Source of the DNA: 2-02-FULL-55-14 sp964534125
GTDB taxonomy: Bacteria; Bacteroidota; Ignavibacteria; UBA10030
NCBI GenBank assembly: GCA_964534125.1
Contig: CAZHOJ010000001.1
Coordinates: 840,428 to 904,427, forward strand
DNA length: 64,000 nucleotides
Direction: 5' to 3'
Shown here: positions 43,277 through 51,229 of the stretch, piece after piece
Layout: each line of letters begins with the position of its first letter
Position numbering within the stretch: the first letter of the stretch is position 1
Program-made: the position numbers and the translations under genes
Notes under the pieces: model-generated
Databases searched by the model: none
What the model was told of the DNA's origin: nothing
What the model saw: only the letters and a program-made list of their open reading frames with translations

Positions 43277-43624
43277 TCAACTCTGCGGGCTTTGCGATCT
43301 CCGCGCAAGGCCACGTCGTATTTCCAGATACTCCACGGGGGCCCCGTTCTCTACGATGAACGCAACACGTATCCCATCCGAAGGGCTGTTCGGCCGAATG
43401 ATGACCTCCTTCCCCTCGATGGCTGCCTCCAGATCATCCACTTCGAACGCCACATGCGGGACAGTCCTCACGAGCTCGGGCAACGGACACCCATCCTCGA
43501 ACCGCATCCACTCGATGCCGTGCGGGCTTTCCTCGAACCCGGAGACGTACATCCTGTACTGCTCCAGATAGACCTCACCGGGCTTCTTCTCGGTGGTCGG
43601 TATGCCAATGTGATGGTATTTCAT
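43277..43624 (-). CDS. VOC-superfamily (glyoxalase-like) protein
   Basis: This 115-aa protein starts MKYHHIGIPTTEKKPGE and continues HVAFEVDDLEAAIEGKEVI, with a closing GAPVEYLEI: the two beta-alpha-beta halves of a VOC fold with His/Glu metal ligands. Start at 43622-43624 with AGGA upstream. Substrate unknown. Confidence 0.85.
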   Translation of the reverse strand: MKYHHIGIPTTEKKPGEVYLEQYRMYVSGFEESPHGIEWMRFEDGCPLPELVRTVPHVAFEVDDLEAAIEGKEVIIRPNSPSDGIRVAFIVENGAPVEYLEIRRGLARRSQSPQS

Positions 43625-43975
43625 GGTACGTCCTGATGAGTATGCAGTAAGCACGATCAGGCAGGTGAGGCGCAGGCGAAGATCAAGGACGCGCCTTTCA
43701 CCTGCATGACGCCTGCTTACTGCTTGGAAGCCATCTCAAAACCCTTTTCGATCTGGACAACTAACCACAAAGAACACATAGAACACAAAATCGGAGATAA
43801 TTCACCTATGAGTTCTTTGTGTTCTTTGCGGCTAAATATTCTTGAGATGGATTCTACTCATAATACTCCCGGCTCTTCGCCTGCCTGAAGCCTGCCTACT
43901 GCTTACTCAATCTCGTCCATGTCCTTCGCCTGCCCGAAACCTGCCTACTGCCTACTTCTCAGTCCTTACGCAGAC
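43625..43975. other. 351-base intergenic region holding a family B repeat
   Basis: No gene is seen. Apart from the repeat at 43727-43857 it contains short direct repeats of GCCTGCCTACTGCTTACT type near 43875-43965. Confidence 0.5.
43727..43857. repeat. dispersed palindromic element, family B copy 2
   Basis: Termini GAAGCCATCTCAAAA / CTTGAGATGGATTCTA, arms CACAAAGAACACATAGAACAC and GTTCTTTGTGTTCTTTG. It is the uninterrupted form of the copy at 14506-14663. Confidence 0.85.
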
Positions 43976-45730
43976 CTACCCAGTTTCCATCCCCTTCCTC
44001 AGCCTATAGAATGCCCTCCACGTCATGACCACAACACCGAGTGCCAAACCTATCATCAGAATGTCCGTGAAGAACAGCGTCCAGTGCCCGCCGGTGAAGT
44101 ACCGCTCCAGCAGCAACGAAAGCGACACCAGCGTTGTGACGATCATGAACAGGGCGGGCAATGCAGTGATCCATGCATTCCTCGCCTTCTGCACCAGCCA
44201 CGCCGTCACCGCCGTGAGGGACAACGCCGCCAGCAGCTGGTTCGCGCTCCCGAAGATCGGCCAGATGGTCTGATACGCATTCGAGAACGCAAGCACCACC
44301 ATCAGCACCACCGCCAATCCGCTGTTCACATACTTGTGCTGCAGGAACACAGGGACCTTCTCGAACAAAGACGCCCACAACTCCTCGAACAGATACCGCT
44401 CCAGGCGAATGATAGTGTCGATCGTGGTGATCACAAATCCCTCGAGCACCAGGATGCCGAACACCGTGCCGTAAATGGCCGGAATGCCGAACGCGAGCCC
44501 GAATGTTTTCCCAACCCCGAGCGCGAATGCGAGTGGCGCATTCCCGACCAGCAGATGCCCGTCCTCCGCTCTCGGCCAGACGATCGTGCTGTATTCGCCG
44601 AATCCCAGCCCGCCCATGATGGTCAGTGTCACCAGGATGCCCAACACAGCTTCCATCAGCATCCCTCCATATCCGATGGCAACCGTGTGCTTCTCATCCG
44701 CCACTTGCTTCGCTGTCGTCCCGGACGCAATGAGCGCATGGGCCCCCGAACAGGCACCGCAGGCGATTGTAACGAACAGGAACGGCCATACGACACCAAG
44801 CGCAGAGAACGATTCCGCCGTAAGATTGAACGCAGGCGCATCGATGATCTCCCCATTGATGCCGTTGATGAGGATCGCCAGGAACATGCCGAACAGGCCG
44901 ATGTACAGGAAGTTCACGTTGACGAAATCCCGCGGCTGCAGCAGCACCCACACCGGTATCGCTGCCGCGATCACCATATAGACGCTCAGGATCGCCATCC
45001 ACACCTGCGGATCGAGCGTTATCGGATACATCAACCCGACACCGACAGAGACGATCGCGATCCCCAGCGCAACGACACTCATGAGCGCGGCAGGGAGCTT
45101 CTTCCGGTACAACAGGAATCCCGTCAGCGGAGCGAGCACGGTGATGAACACGACGGAGGTGGACGCAATGCCGCCGAGCTTCACCATCGTCTGCCCACCG
45201 ATGACCTCGGTGTGGAACATCGTCTGCCCCTCGGGCATATCGAGCCCCTCGAGGGAGTAGGTGGATGTGAGCGCCACCGCGGCAAGCTGCAGGAACGCGG
45301 CCGTCACGAGTATGCTCAGAAGCAGTGCGAAGATGATGAAGAACGTGAACCCGCGTTTGCCGAGCGTCGTGCGGGCGATCTGTGCGATCGACCTTCCTCC
45401 CTCCCGTACGCTCACGAGCAGGACGGAAAAATCGTGCACGGCGCCTATGAAGATGACTCCCAGGATGATCCAGAGCCAGGTGGGAACAATACCGTAGAGC
45501 AGCGCCAGCGTCGGTCCAACGATAGGACCCGCGGCGGCGATGGAGGCATAATGATGGCCGAAGAGGACGACAGGATTCGTCGGGACATAATCCACGCCGT
45601 CGTTGATCTGCACGGCAGGCGTGACATTTGCGCTGTCCACTCCGAACACCCTGGCCACATACCGTCCGTAAAAACGGTACCCGAGCCAGAGCAGGATGAG
45701 AGAACCGACAAGAAGAAGGGCGATGTTCAT
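43976..45730 (-). CDS. cstA: carbon starvation protein A (peptide/pyruvate transporter family)
   Basis: This 584-aa polytopic protein has about sixteen helices. The CstA start is seen: the NDGVDYVPTNPVVLFGHHYASIA segment near residue 42, PIVGPTLALLYG, and GACSGAHALIASGTTAKQ in the middle. CstA-family proteins import peptides or pyruvate under starvation. It stands alone on its transcript. The length agrees with the shorter CstA subgroup. Confidence 0.94.
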   Translation of the reverse strand: MNIALLLVGSLILLWLGYRFYGRYVARVFGVDSANVTPAVQINDGVDYVPTNPVVLFGHHYASIAAAGPIVGPTLALLYGIVPTWLWIILGVIFIGAVHDFSVLLVSVREGGRSIAQIARTTLGKRGFTFFIIFALLLSILVTAAFLQLAAVALTSTYSLEGLDMPEGQTMFHTEVIGGQTMVKLGGIASTSVVFITVLAPLTGFLLYRKKLPAALMSVVALGIAIVSVGVGLMYPITLDPQVWMAILSVYMVIAAAIPVWVLLQPRDFVNVNFLYIGLFGMFLAILINGINGEIIDAPAFNLTAESFSALGVVWPFLFVTIACGACSGAHALIASGTTAKQVADEKHTVAIGYGGMLMEAVLGILVTLTIMGGLGFGEYSTIVWPRAEDGHLLVGNAPLAFALGVGKTFGLAFGIPAIYGTVFGILVLEGFVITTIDTIIRLERYLFEELWASLFEKVPVFLQHKYVNSGLAVVLMVVLAFSNAYQTIWPIFGSANQLLAALSLTAVTAWLVQKARNAWITALPALFMIVTTLVSLSLLLERYFTGGHWTLFFTDILMIGLALGVVVMTWRAFYRLRKGMETG

Positions 45731-45787
45731 GGTATCATGCCGATCGATTTTCGACAGCCCCCTTCAGCATCCTCCATCCTCTCTCCT

Positions 45788-46159
45788 CTATCCGGTGAGG
45801 GCATCGCGCACATACACCAATCTGTAATCACAGTCTGTCTCAAGCACCCCCACCACATCGAACCGCGTCGGCGTGAGCGCCTTCACGTTCTCCTGAAGGT
45901 ACCCGCTCGCCGTGTACCGCAGCTTGCCCTCCTGGCTCAGCGAGATCAGCTGCACAGGGTCCCCGTCCGGGAACGACCGCCGGGTCTTCACCTCGACGAA
46001 CACCAGGACGCCGTTGTCGCGACAAATGATGTCGAGCTCGCCCCTTCCGTACCGCACGTTCCGTCCGATGACCTCGAACCCCTTCGCTGCGAGGAACTGA
46101 GCCGCAAGCTCCTCACCGATCAGTCCCCGCACCCTCTCGTTGCTCTGTCTCATCTCCAT
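45788..46159 (-). CDS. YraN/UPF0102 family nuclease-like protein
   Basis: This 123-aa protein has GEELAAQFLAAKGFEVIGRN, then GELDIICRDNGVLVFVEVKTR, the restriction-endonuclease-like core of the UPF0102 family with its Asp/Glu-x-Lys residues. It overlaps the end of rnhB by 47 bases. rnhB-yraN is a widespread gene pair. Function in vivo unknown. Confidence 0.92.
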   Translation of the reverse strand: MEMRQSNERVRGLIGEELAAQFLAAKGFEVIGRNVRYGRGELDIICRDNGVLVFVEVKTRRSFPDGDPVQLISLSQEGKLRYTASGYLQENVKALTPTRFDVVGVLETDCDYRLVYVRDALTG

Positions 46160-46772
46160 CCTCCTCGAACATCGTCATCTGCATCCGGAACGACCGGCGG
46201 TGGATGGGCGTCAGCCCGTACAGCCGAATCGCCTTCAGGTGCTCCTTCGTTCCGTACCCCTTGTTCCTGGCGAATCCGTAGTTCGGATACTCCCGGTCGA
46301 AGTCCTCCATCATCGTGTCCCGCTCCACCTTCGCGATAATCGACGCCGCGGCAATGGAGTAGCACCTCGCATCTCCCCCCACGATCGTCGCGAACGGGAA
46401 GGAGGTGTCCGAATACGAATTTCCATCGATCAGAAGAAAATCGGGGACGATACCGAGGTTGTCAACTGCACGCTTCATCGCCAGATGGGTCGCCTTCAGT
46501 ATGTTCAGCGCGTCGACCTCCTGATGCGTTGCTATACCGACGCCCACTCCTTTCGCGGCCAGCCTGATCTGCTCCGCCAGATCGCGGCGCTTCCCCTCAG
46601 CCACCTTCTTCGAGTCATCGACACCGTGAATCATCGGCGGATCTTCACCGAAAACGACCGCTGCCGCAACGACCGGACCCGCAAGCGGACCTCTCCCCGC
46701 CTCGTCCACCCCCGCAACGGCCTTCAAGCCCTTGGCGTGGTGCGCCATCTCCATCCGTCTATCCACGCTCAT
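46113..46772 (-). CDS. rnhB: ribonuclease HII
   Basis: This 219-aa enzyme removes ribonucleotides from DNA. Catalytic motif GVDEAGRGPLAGPVV (about residue 20), LLIDGNSYSD in the middle and SIIAKVERDTMM near 140 are all present. Start at 46772 or the ATG at 46754. It overlaps yraN. Confidence 0.95.
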   Translation of the reverse strand: MSVDRRMEMAHHAKGLKAVAGVDEAGRGPLAGPVVAAAVVFGEDPPMIHGVDDSKKVAEGKRRDLAEQIRLAAKGVGVGIATHQEVDALNILKATHLAMKRAVDNLGIVPDFLLIDGNSYSDTSFPFATIVGGDARCYSIAAASIIAKVERDTMMEDFDREYPNYGFARNKGYGTKEHLKAIRLYGLTPIHRRSFRMQMTMFEEDGDETEQREGAGTDR

Positions 46773-46866
46773 TAATCAGCAGTCCCTTCATCAGCTCACG
46801 TACCTCAGTATAGGCAACATTCTTCTTGGCGAGCTTTGCGCGCTTTGCGAGAGGCTCTCCGCAGAT

Positions 46867-47697
46867 CTACCCGAACCACAACGCCGCCAACCCGAACACC
46901 ATCGCCACCTTCAGCATCGTGCTCATCTTCCGCATATGCCGGGGCTCCTCCGAACGCCAGACATAGATCGCCACAAACGCCAGGCACACGTCGGCAGCTA
47001 TCACCAGCCAGAGATATGCCTCCCCATACATCTCCTCGGCATAGGCATAGAACGTGCTCGCAATGAGGAGGATGAGAGCGATCGAAATGACGAGCCGCGA
47101 TTTTCCGACACCATACCTGATGGGGAATGTCGCCGCTCCCGATGCGCGGTCTCCCTCCCTGTCCTCGATGTCCTTCACGACCTCCCTCGCAAGATTCGAC
47201 AGGAACGCGAACACGAACGGCATCACACCCGCCTCTGGCAGGCCGACAGCCACTGCGCCGAAAATGAACGCAAGGCCGGTCATGAACGCAACAAGAAGGT
47301 TGCCCGCCAATGGTTTGGCTTTGAGGGAGTGACTATAGAGATAGAGAAGTGCGACTGCAACGAGAGCGATACCGAACGGATACGGCCCCGTCAGCCAGCT
47401 GCATACCAGCCCCGCGGCAGAGGTGATGGCCCACACGACCCACGCCTGCTTTGTCGTGAGGTCCCCCCGCGGTATCGGACGCTCCGGACGATTAATGCTG
47501 TCCGTTGCGACGTCGAAGTAGTCATTGATAGCGTTGGCACCTGCAGCGACGAATACACCCGTCAGAGCCGCGAGCAGGACGGTCCGCCACTGCTCCCACG
47601 AAGCCTCCGCAAGAGCCGCCGCAGCGATGATGGAAAGGAATGCGATGAGGAGATTGAGAGGACGAACGAGCCGGAATATGGGGGGCAGGAAGGACAA
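46867..47697 (-). CDS. UbiA-family prenyltransferase, digeranylgeranylglyceryl phosphate synthase-like
   Basis: This 276-aa polytopic enzyme has the first Asp-rich motif NAINDYFDVATD, then INRPERPIPRG (about residue 60), and the second motif REVVKDIEDREGDR near 180. YSHSLKAKPLAGN and the second-motif context are as in archaeal DGGGP synthases rather than in UbiA/MenA. It would join a C20 prenyl chain to a polar acceptor. Starts at a TTG (47697) without a clear ribosome site. A geranylgeranyl-reductase-like gene and a ferredoxin gene lie upstream on the same strand. Confidence 0.88.
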   Translation of the reverse strand: MSFLPPIFRLVRPLNLLIAFLSIIAAAALAEASWEQWRTVLLAALTGVFVAAGANAINDYFDVATDSINRPERPIPRGDLTTKQAWVVWAITSAAGLVCSWLTGPYPFGIALVAVALLYLYSHSLKAKPLAGNLLVAFMTGLAFIFGAVAVGLPEAGVMPFVFAFLSNLAREVVKDIEDREGDRASGAATFPIRYGVGKSRLVISIALILLIASTFYAYAEEMYGEAYLWLVIAADVCLAFVAIYVWRSEEPRHMRKMSTMLKVAMVFGLAALWFG

Positions 47698-47782
47698 CTG
47701 GGAGAAATGCTAATTTCGAAATGCGAAACAAATGCAACGCATGATATCAGAGATCCCAAACGGTCTGTCAAAAGTATAGATC

Positions 47783-47856
47783 TTCCACTTCTCACTTCTC
47801 GCATCTCCCATCTCCCATCTCCCTACTCTCTACTCCCAACTCCCTACTCCCCGCTC
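47783..47856. repeat. pyrimidine-rich direct repeats between UbiA and GGR genes
   Basis: The plus strand shows repeated CATCTCCC/CTACTCYC units over about 75 bases (purine-rich on the coding strand). No gene. It lies in the 168-base gap between the reductase and the prenyltransferase genes. Confidence 0.5.
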
Positions 47857-47865
47857 CATGCTTCT

Positions 47866-49035
47866 TCAACTCACAAAAACCTTTGCCACATCCAGCATCA
47901 TTTTTGGCTGGTTCCATAGTGCGGTCCGGAAGATGCCTCCGAGCGTGCGCTTCTCAGGAGCGAGCTTCAGGGCGTTGTCGCAGATGGAGTTCAGCGTCTC
48001 GTCCGTGAAGGTCGAGATCCCCTCTTTAATGTTGTAGAATACCTCGTGTCGCCAGCCGAGGCGCTTCTGCCAGCGCTTCTGATACTCCGGCAGGTGTCCC
48101 ATGCCCTTTCCGCCGATGGCCTCCGCCGCCACCTGGCCTGCCAGCATGCCGCCGATCATCCCGCTGATGATCCCCCCGCCCGAGGTGGGATTCACCTGAT
48201 GCGCCGCATCGCCGACGAGCATGACCGTCTGCTTCACGATCGTGTCGCATGTCTTGGCACAGGGGACACCCCCCGCTATACGCGTCAGCATCGCGGCATG
48301 CGGGAACTTCTTTTCGACGAACTCCTCGAGGTACTGTATCGCCGATTTCTTTTTGGCATCCTCGACCGAAATGCCGATGCCGACGTTCGCTGTGTCCTTC
48401 CCTTTCGGGAAGACCCACAGATAGCCCCCCGGAGCGACATCATCGCCAAAGTAAAAATCGAGCGTGTCGGTGTCACACTGTACGCCGGAGAGGGTGATCT
48501 GCGCGCACGATTCCATGTCCCTGATGTGGCAGGTTGTGTCAATCCCAGCCCATTTGCCCACACGGCTCTCGACGCCGTCCGCCCCGATGATGATCTTTCC
48601 CCTCACTTCCACTTTCTCATCCTTGATAACGGCTTTCACGCCGTTCGGCACGCCTTTCTCGTCGCGCAGCAGGTCGTACACGTATGCTTTTGTCACGATC
48701 TCCGCACCTGCACGGGCAGCAAGTTTTGCCACTTCGACATCGAAAACCCGCCGTTCCAGCACGTATCCTTTGCCATCCAGCTTTGGTACAACGCTTTTCC
48801 CGTTCGGAGCCACAAGCCGGAACTTCGTCACCGTCGCCGCAATGAACTTCGGATCGGGCTCGATGAACTGCACGACCCCGTCATGGCTTGCCGCTTCGCC
48901 GCACCGGACAGGGTATCCGACGTCACGGTCCTTTTCGAGCACCAGCACAGAAGCGCCTCCCTCGGCTGCATACCGGGCTGCGGTCGAACCGGCAGGGCCT
49001 GCACCCACGACAATGATGTCATACTCCCGCTTCAT
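47866..49035 (-). CDS. geranylgeranyl reductase family protein (archaeal lipid type)
   Basis: This 389-aa flavoprotein has the FAD Rossmann motif VVGAGPAGSTAARYAAEGG at the start, YPVRCGEA near residue 42, the PxGYxWVFP signature (APGGYLWVFPKG) near 200 and GDAAHQVNPTSGGG near 285. These are the motifs of archaeal geranylgeranyl reductases that saturate isoprenoid chains of ether lipids, and of related ChlP/BchP enzymes. The stop overlaps nothing, but its ATG overlaps the ferredoxin stop by 4 bases, so the two are coupled. Confidence 0.92.
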   Translation of the reverse strand: MKREYDIIVVGAGPAGSTAARYAAEGGASVLVLEKDRDVGYPVRCGEAASHDGVVQFIEPDPKFIAATVTKFRLVAPNGKSVVPKLDGKGYVLERRVFDVEVAKLAARAGAEIVTKAYVYDLLRDEKGVPNGVKAVIKDEKVEVRGKIIIGADGVESRVGKWAGIDTTCHIRDMESCAQITLSGVQCDTDTLDFYFGDDVAPGGYLWVFPKGKDTANVGIGISVEDAKKKSAIQYLEEFVEKKFPHAAMLTRIAGGVPCAKTCDTIVKQTVMLVGDAAHQVNPTSGGGIISGMIGGMLAGQVAAEAIGGKGMGHLPEYQKRWQKRLGWRHEVFYNIKEGISTFTDETLNSICDNALKLAPEKRTLGGIFRTALWNQPKMMLDVAKVFVS

Positions 49036-49292
49036 GCATCGAACTCCACCGGTGTGTTCAGGTGCTGCGGGATCTCATTCGGGAGTTCCGCGACCCCCTC
49101 ACGATGGAACTGGATGACTTCCCACGGGCATGCCCACACGCATTTCCGGCAGTTCGTGCACCGCTCATCGATGATGGCGATCTTCGACTCCTGCAGCTCG
49201 ATGGCGTCCTCGGGGCAGACACCCACACAACACCCGCAGAAATCACACTTCCCGGGAATGATGTGGATCATCAGCGGCGCGGTTCTCTTCAT
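49032..49292 (-). CDS. 2[4Fe-4S] ferredoxin coupled to the geranylgeranyl reductase
   Basis: This 86-aa protein has two CxxCxxCxxxCP clusters: CDFCGCCVGVCP and CTNCRKCVWACP. Start at 49292 or, more simply, at the internal ATG 49271. Its stop overlaps the reductase ATG (ATGA). A dedicated ferredoxin as electron donor of the reductase is the natural reading. Confidence 0.93.
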   Translation of the reverse strand: MKRTAPLMIHIIPGKCDFCGCCVGVCPEDAIELQESKIAIIDERCTNCRKCVWACPWEVIQFHREGVAELPNEIPQHLNTPVEFDA

Positions 49293-49372
49293 AGGTCCTT
49301 TGGATTCAATAGCTTAACGTGTGCGTCAAGATAGAAACTGCTGAGTGGAATAGCAATTTGCTGAGAATAGCC

Positions 49373-49496
49373 CTCACGCAGAGACCTGCCTGCCGCAGGC
49401 AGGCGCTGAGGCGCAGAGCCAAATCCATCCCTCAGAAACAAATCGATCACCGCTTCCACAGACGTATCCTCTGCGTCTTTGCGTCTCTGCGTGAAG
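49373..49496. repeat. palindromic element, family C copy 1
   Basis: Arms CTCACGCAGAGAC...GGCGCAGAG and CTCTGCGTCTTTGCGTCTCTGCGTGA. A 19-base mini-palindrome is inserted at 49385-49403. A second copy lies at 53845-53932. The CGCAGAGACGCAGAGG motif is known from MITE-like repeats of many bacteria. Confidence 0.85.
49385..49403. repeat. 19-bp nested mini-palindrome in family C
   Basis: CCTGCCTGCCGCAGGCAGG, interrupting the left arm of the family C element; differs from the one at 42950-42968 by one base. Confidence 0.8.
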
Positions 49497-49500
49497 TTTC

Positions 49501-51225
49501 CTAAAACTCCGTCCGCAATCGCACATGCAGCTTCGCGTCACCGATACCGTCTCCCTCCCCCATCGCAATGCTCAGCCCCACTCCACCGATCGGCGTCTCG
49601 ATGAGCGACGTGATGCCGTATCCGGCGCGGAACAGGTCCCGCGGCGCCACCGTCCCCGCCACAGCCCCGACATAGATCGAAGCGAGGTCCACGAATCCCC
49701 CGATATACGATGCCGGCGACAGAAAGAACCTGTACTCCGTCGTCTGCCAGATGATCCGTGATCCGGAGAACTCGTTCTCCCTGTACCCCCGCAGGTTGGT
49801 GCTCCCCCCGAGCCGGTACAGGTCCGATTCGTCCGTCCCGTTCCCTGTTACCTGCCTCCATCGGGCGGTGAGCACGAGAGACTGGAACGCGAACGTCGGA
49901 TAATAGAACTCAGCATCGAACGACAGTCTCTGCATGCCGCTGACCGTGGAGATACCGTTGAAGCTCCAGCTCTTCCGTCCTGCTTGGAGCGACGTCGCAT
50001 ACAGCACTCCGCTTCGGGTGGTGACCGGCCGGTCGCGCGTATCATACGCAAAGCGCGTCCCGACGAACTGCGCATCGCTCTTCGGCAGCACCGACAGGCC
50101 GTATCCCTCGACCGGCGTGGTCGTGCTGGTGCTCAGCGTCAGCCCGGCGAACATGTCCATCCCCACCTCCGCATCGAACGCCAGCGACACATCAAGCCTC
50201 ACGTATGTCGAATCCTGGCGGCGCTGGAAGAGCCCGGCCTCTCCCGAGACCAGCCACCCGGCGATGGCGGGCTCGCGATAACCCACCTCGATCTCATGAC
50301 GCGACTGCCGCTCCTGATACCATCGGGCATGGAGCTGCCGCGCCGTGCCGAACAGGTTCCTGAAATGGAGGTCCACCAATCCCGTGATAGTGCCTGTTTC
50401 CGAGCCGGGCGGGGGTGGAAGATATCCGATAACACCGTCGAAGGAGTTCGGCCTGCCCTCGGTGACGGTGAAGATCGCCTTGACCCGCGCCGGACCGGTC
50501 ATGAATAGTTCCGGGCCGCTGACGTTCCGGAAGATGCCGGATCGGCTTAATCGGCGCCTGGCCGCATCGGCCGTCCGTGACGACCACGGTTCCCCCGCCC
50601 ACAATCCGCTCAGCAACTGCGCCGTCCTCGGTGTGGTCACGTCCAATCCCCTGAAAACAGCAGAATCGATCGCTGCTATTGCTCCGGGTCGGACGTCAAT
50701 ATCGAACGAAAGCCGGAATTCCTCATCCCCCTCCGCTTCCCGCAGCTCGCTCACTTCCACCCTCACATCCAAAAATCCCCTGGCCTCCATGGCGCCGAGC
50801 ACGCTCTGAACATCCTGCTCGAGCGTCCGCTCCACGAAGAGCTCCCCTTCCCTGAGCACTATGGCATTCCGCAAAGCTTCCCTTACTTCCCCCGTCACTC
50901 CTGTGATGCGGAGCGTGTCCACGATCGTGGGTTTCCCCTCTGAGAGCCACACCTCCACAGAACCGCTGTCGGCTTTCACGGAATCCACGTTCGTCCTGTA
51001 ATAGCCAAATGCGCGGTAGACCGACAGGATGGCTGACGCTACGGCCGCATCGTCCTCCGACAGAGGCACGAGTGCGGATACGGCGCGGCCTACCGCATCC
51101 TCGCGGGACGGGTCTGCACCATGCAGCGTCAGCGGCGGATGCGACTGTCCCCGTGCAAAAAAAGTGGCGGCACACAGCGCCGCCATCAGGAATATCGGTC
51201 GGAATGAGGAACGCATGGAGCGCAA
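49501..51225 (-). CDS. BamA/TamA-like outer-membrane protein (Omp85 superfamily)
   Basis: This 574-aa protein has a signal peptide (about 1-26), two to three POTRA-like domains (about 60-260) and a C-terminal beta-barrel of surface-antigen type. The L6-like segment LGGSTNLRGYRENEF is near residue 460 and the protein ends HVRLRTEF. It is shorter than BamA (about 800 residues) and more like TamA-type or orphan Omp85 proteins. It should insert or translocate outer-membrane proteins. It follows the GWxTD gene by 4 bases. Confidence 0.88.
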   Translation of the reverse strand: MRSMRSSFRPIFLMAALCAATFFARGQSHPPLTLHGADPSREDAVGRAVSALVPLSEDDAAVASAILSVYRAFGYYRTNVDSVKADSGSVEVWLSEGKPTIVDTLRITGVTGEVREALRNAIVLREGELFVERTLEQDVQSVLGAMEARGFLDVRVEVSELREAEGDEEFRLSFDIDVRPGAIAAIDSAVFRGLDVTTPRTAQLLSGLWAGEPWSSRTADAARRRLSRSGIFRNVSGPELFMTGPARVKAIFTVTEGRPNSFDGVIGYLPPPPGSETGTITGLVDLHFRNLFGTARQLHARWYQERQSRHEIEVGYREPAIAGWLVSGEAGLFQRRQDSTYVRLDVSLAFDAEVGMDMFAGLTLSTSTTTPVEGYGLSVLPKSDAQFVGTRFAYDTRDRPVTTRSGVLYATSLQAGRKSWSFNGISTVSGMQRLSFDAEFYYPTFAFQSLVLTARWRQVTGNGTDESDLYRLGGSTNLRGYRENEFSGSRIIWQTTEYRFFLSPASYIGGFVDLASIYVGAVAGTVAPRDLFRAGYGITSLIETPIGGVGLSIAMGEGDGIGDAKLHVRLRTEF

Positions 51226-51229
51226 CGGC

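Noticed and set aside
43919..46339. 806-aa open frame on the plus strand, and similar long plus-strand frames (for example 4469-6205, 6343-7647, 48046-49317)
   Set aside because: Each is the antisense of a clear gene (cstA, the sigma-54 regulator, the kinase, the reductase). They arise from high GC content, have no ribosome site and show biased, Arg/His-rich composition.
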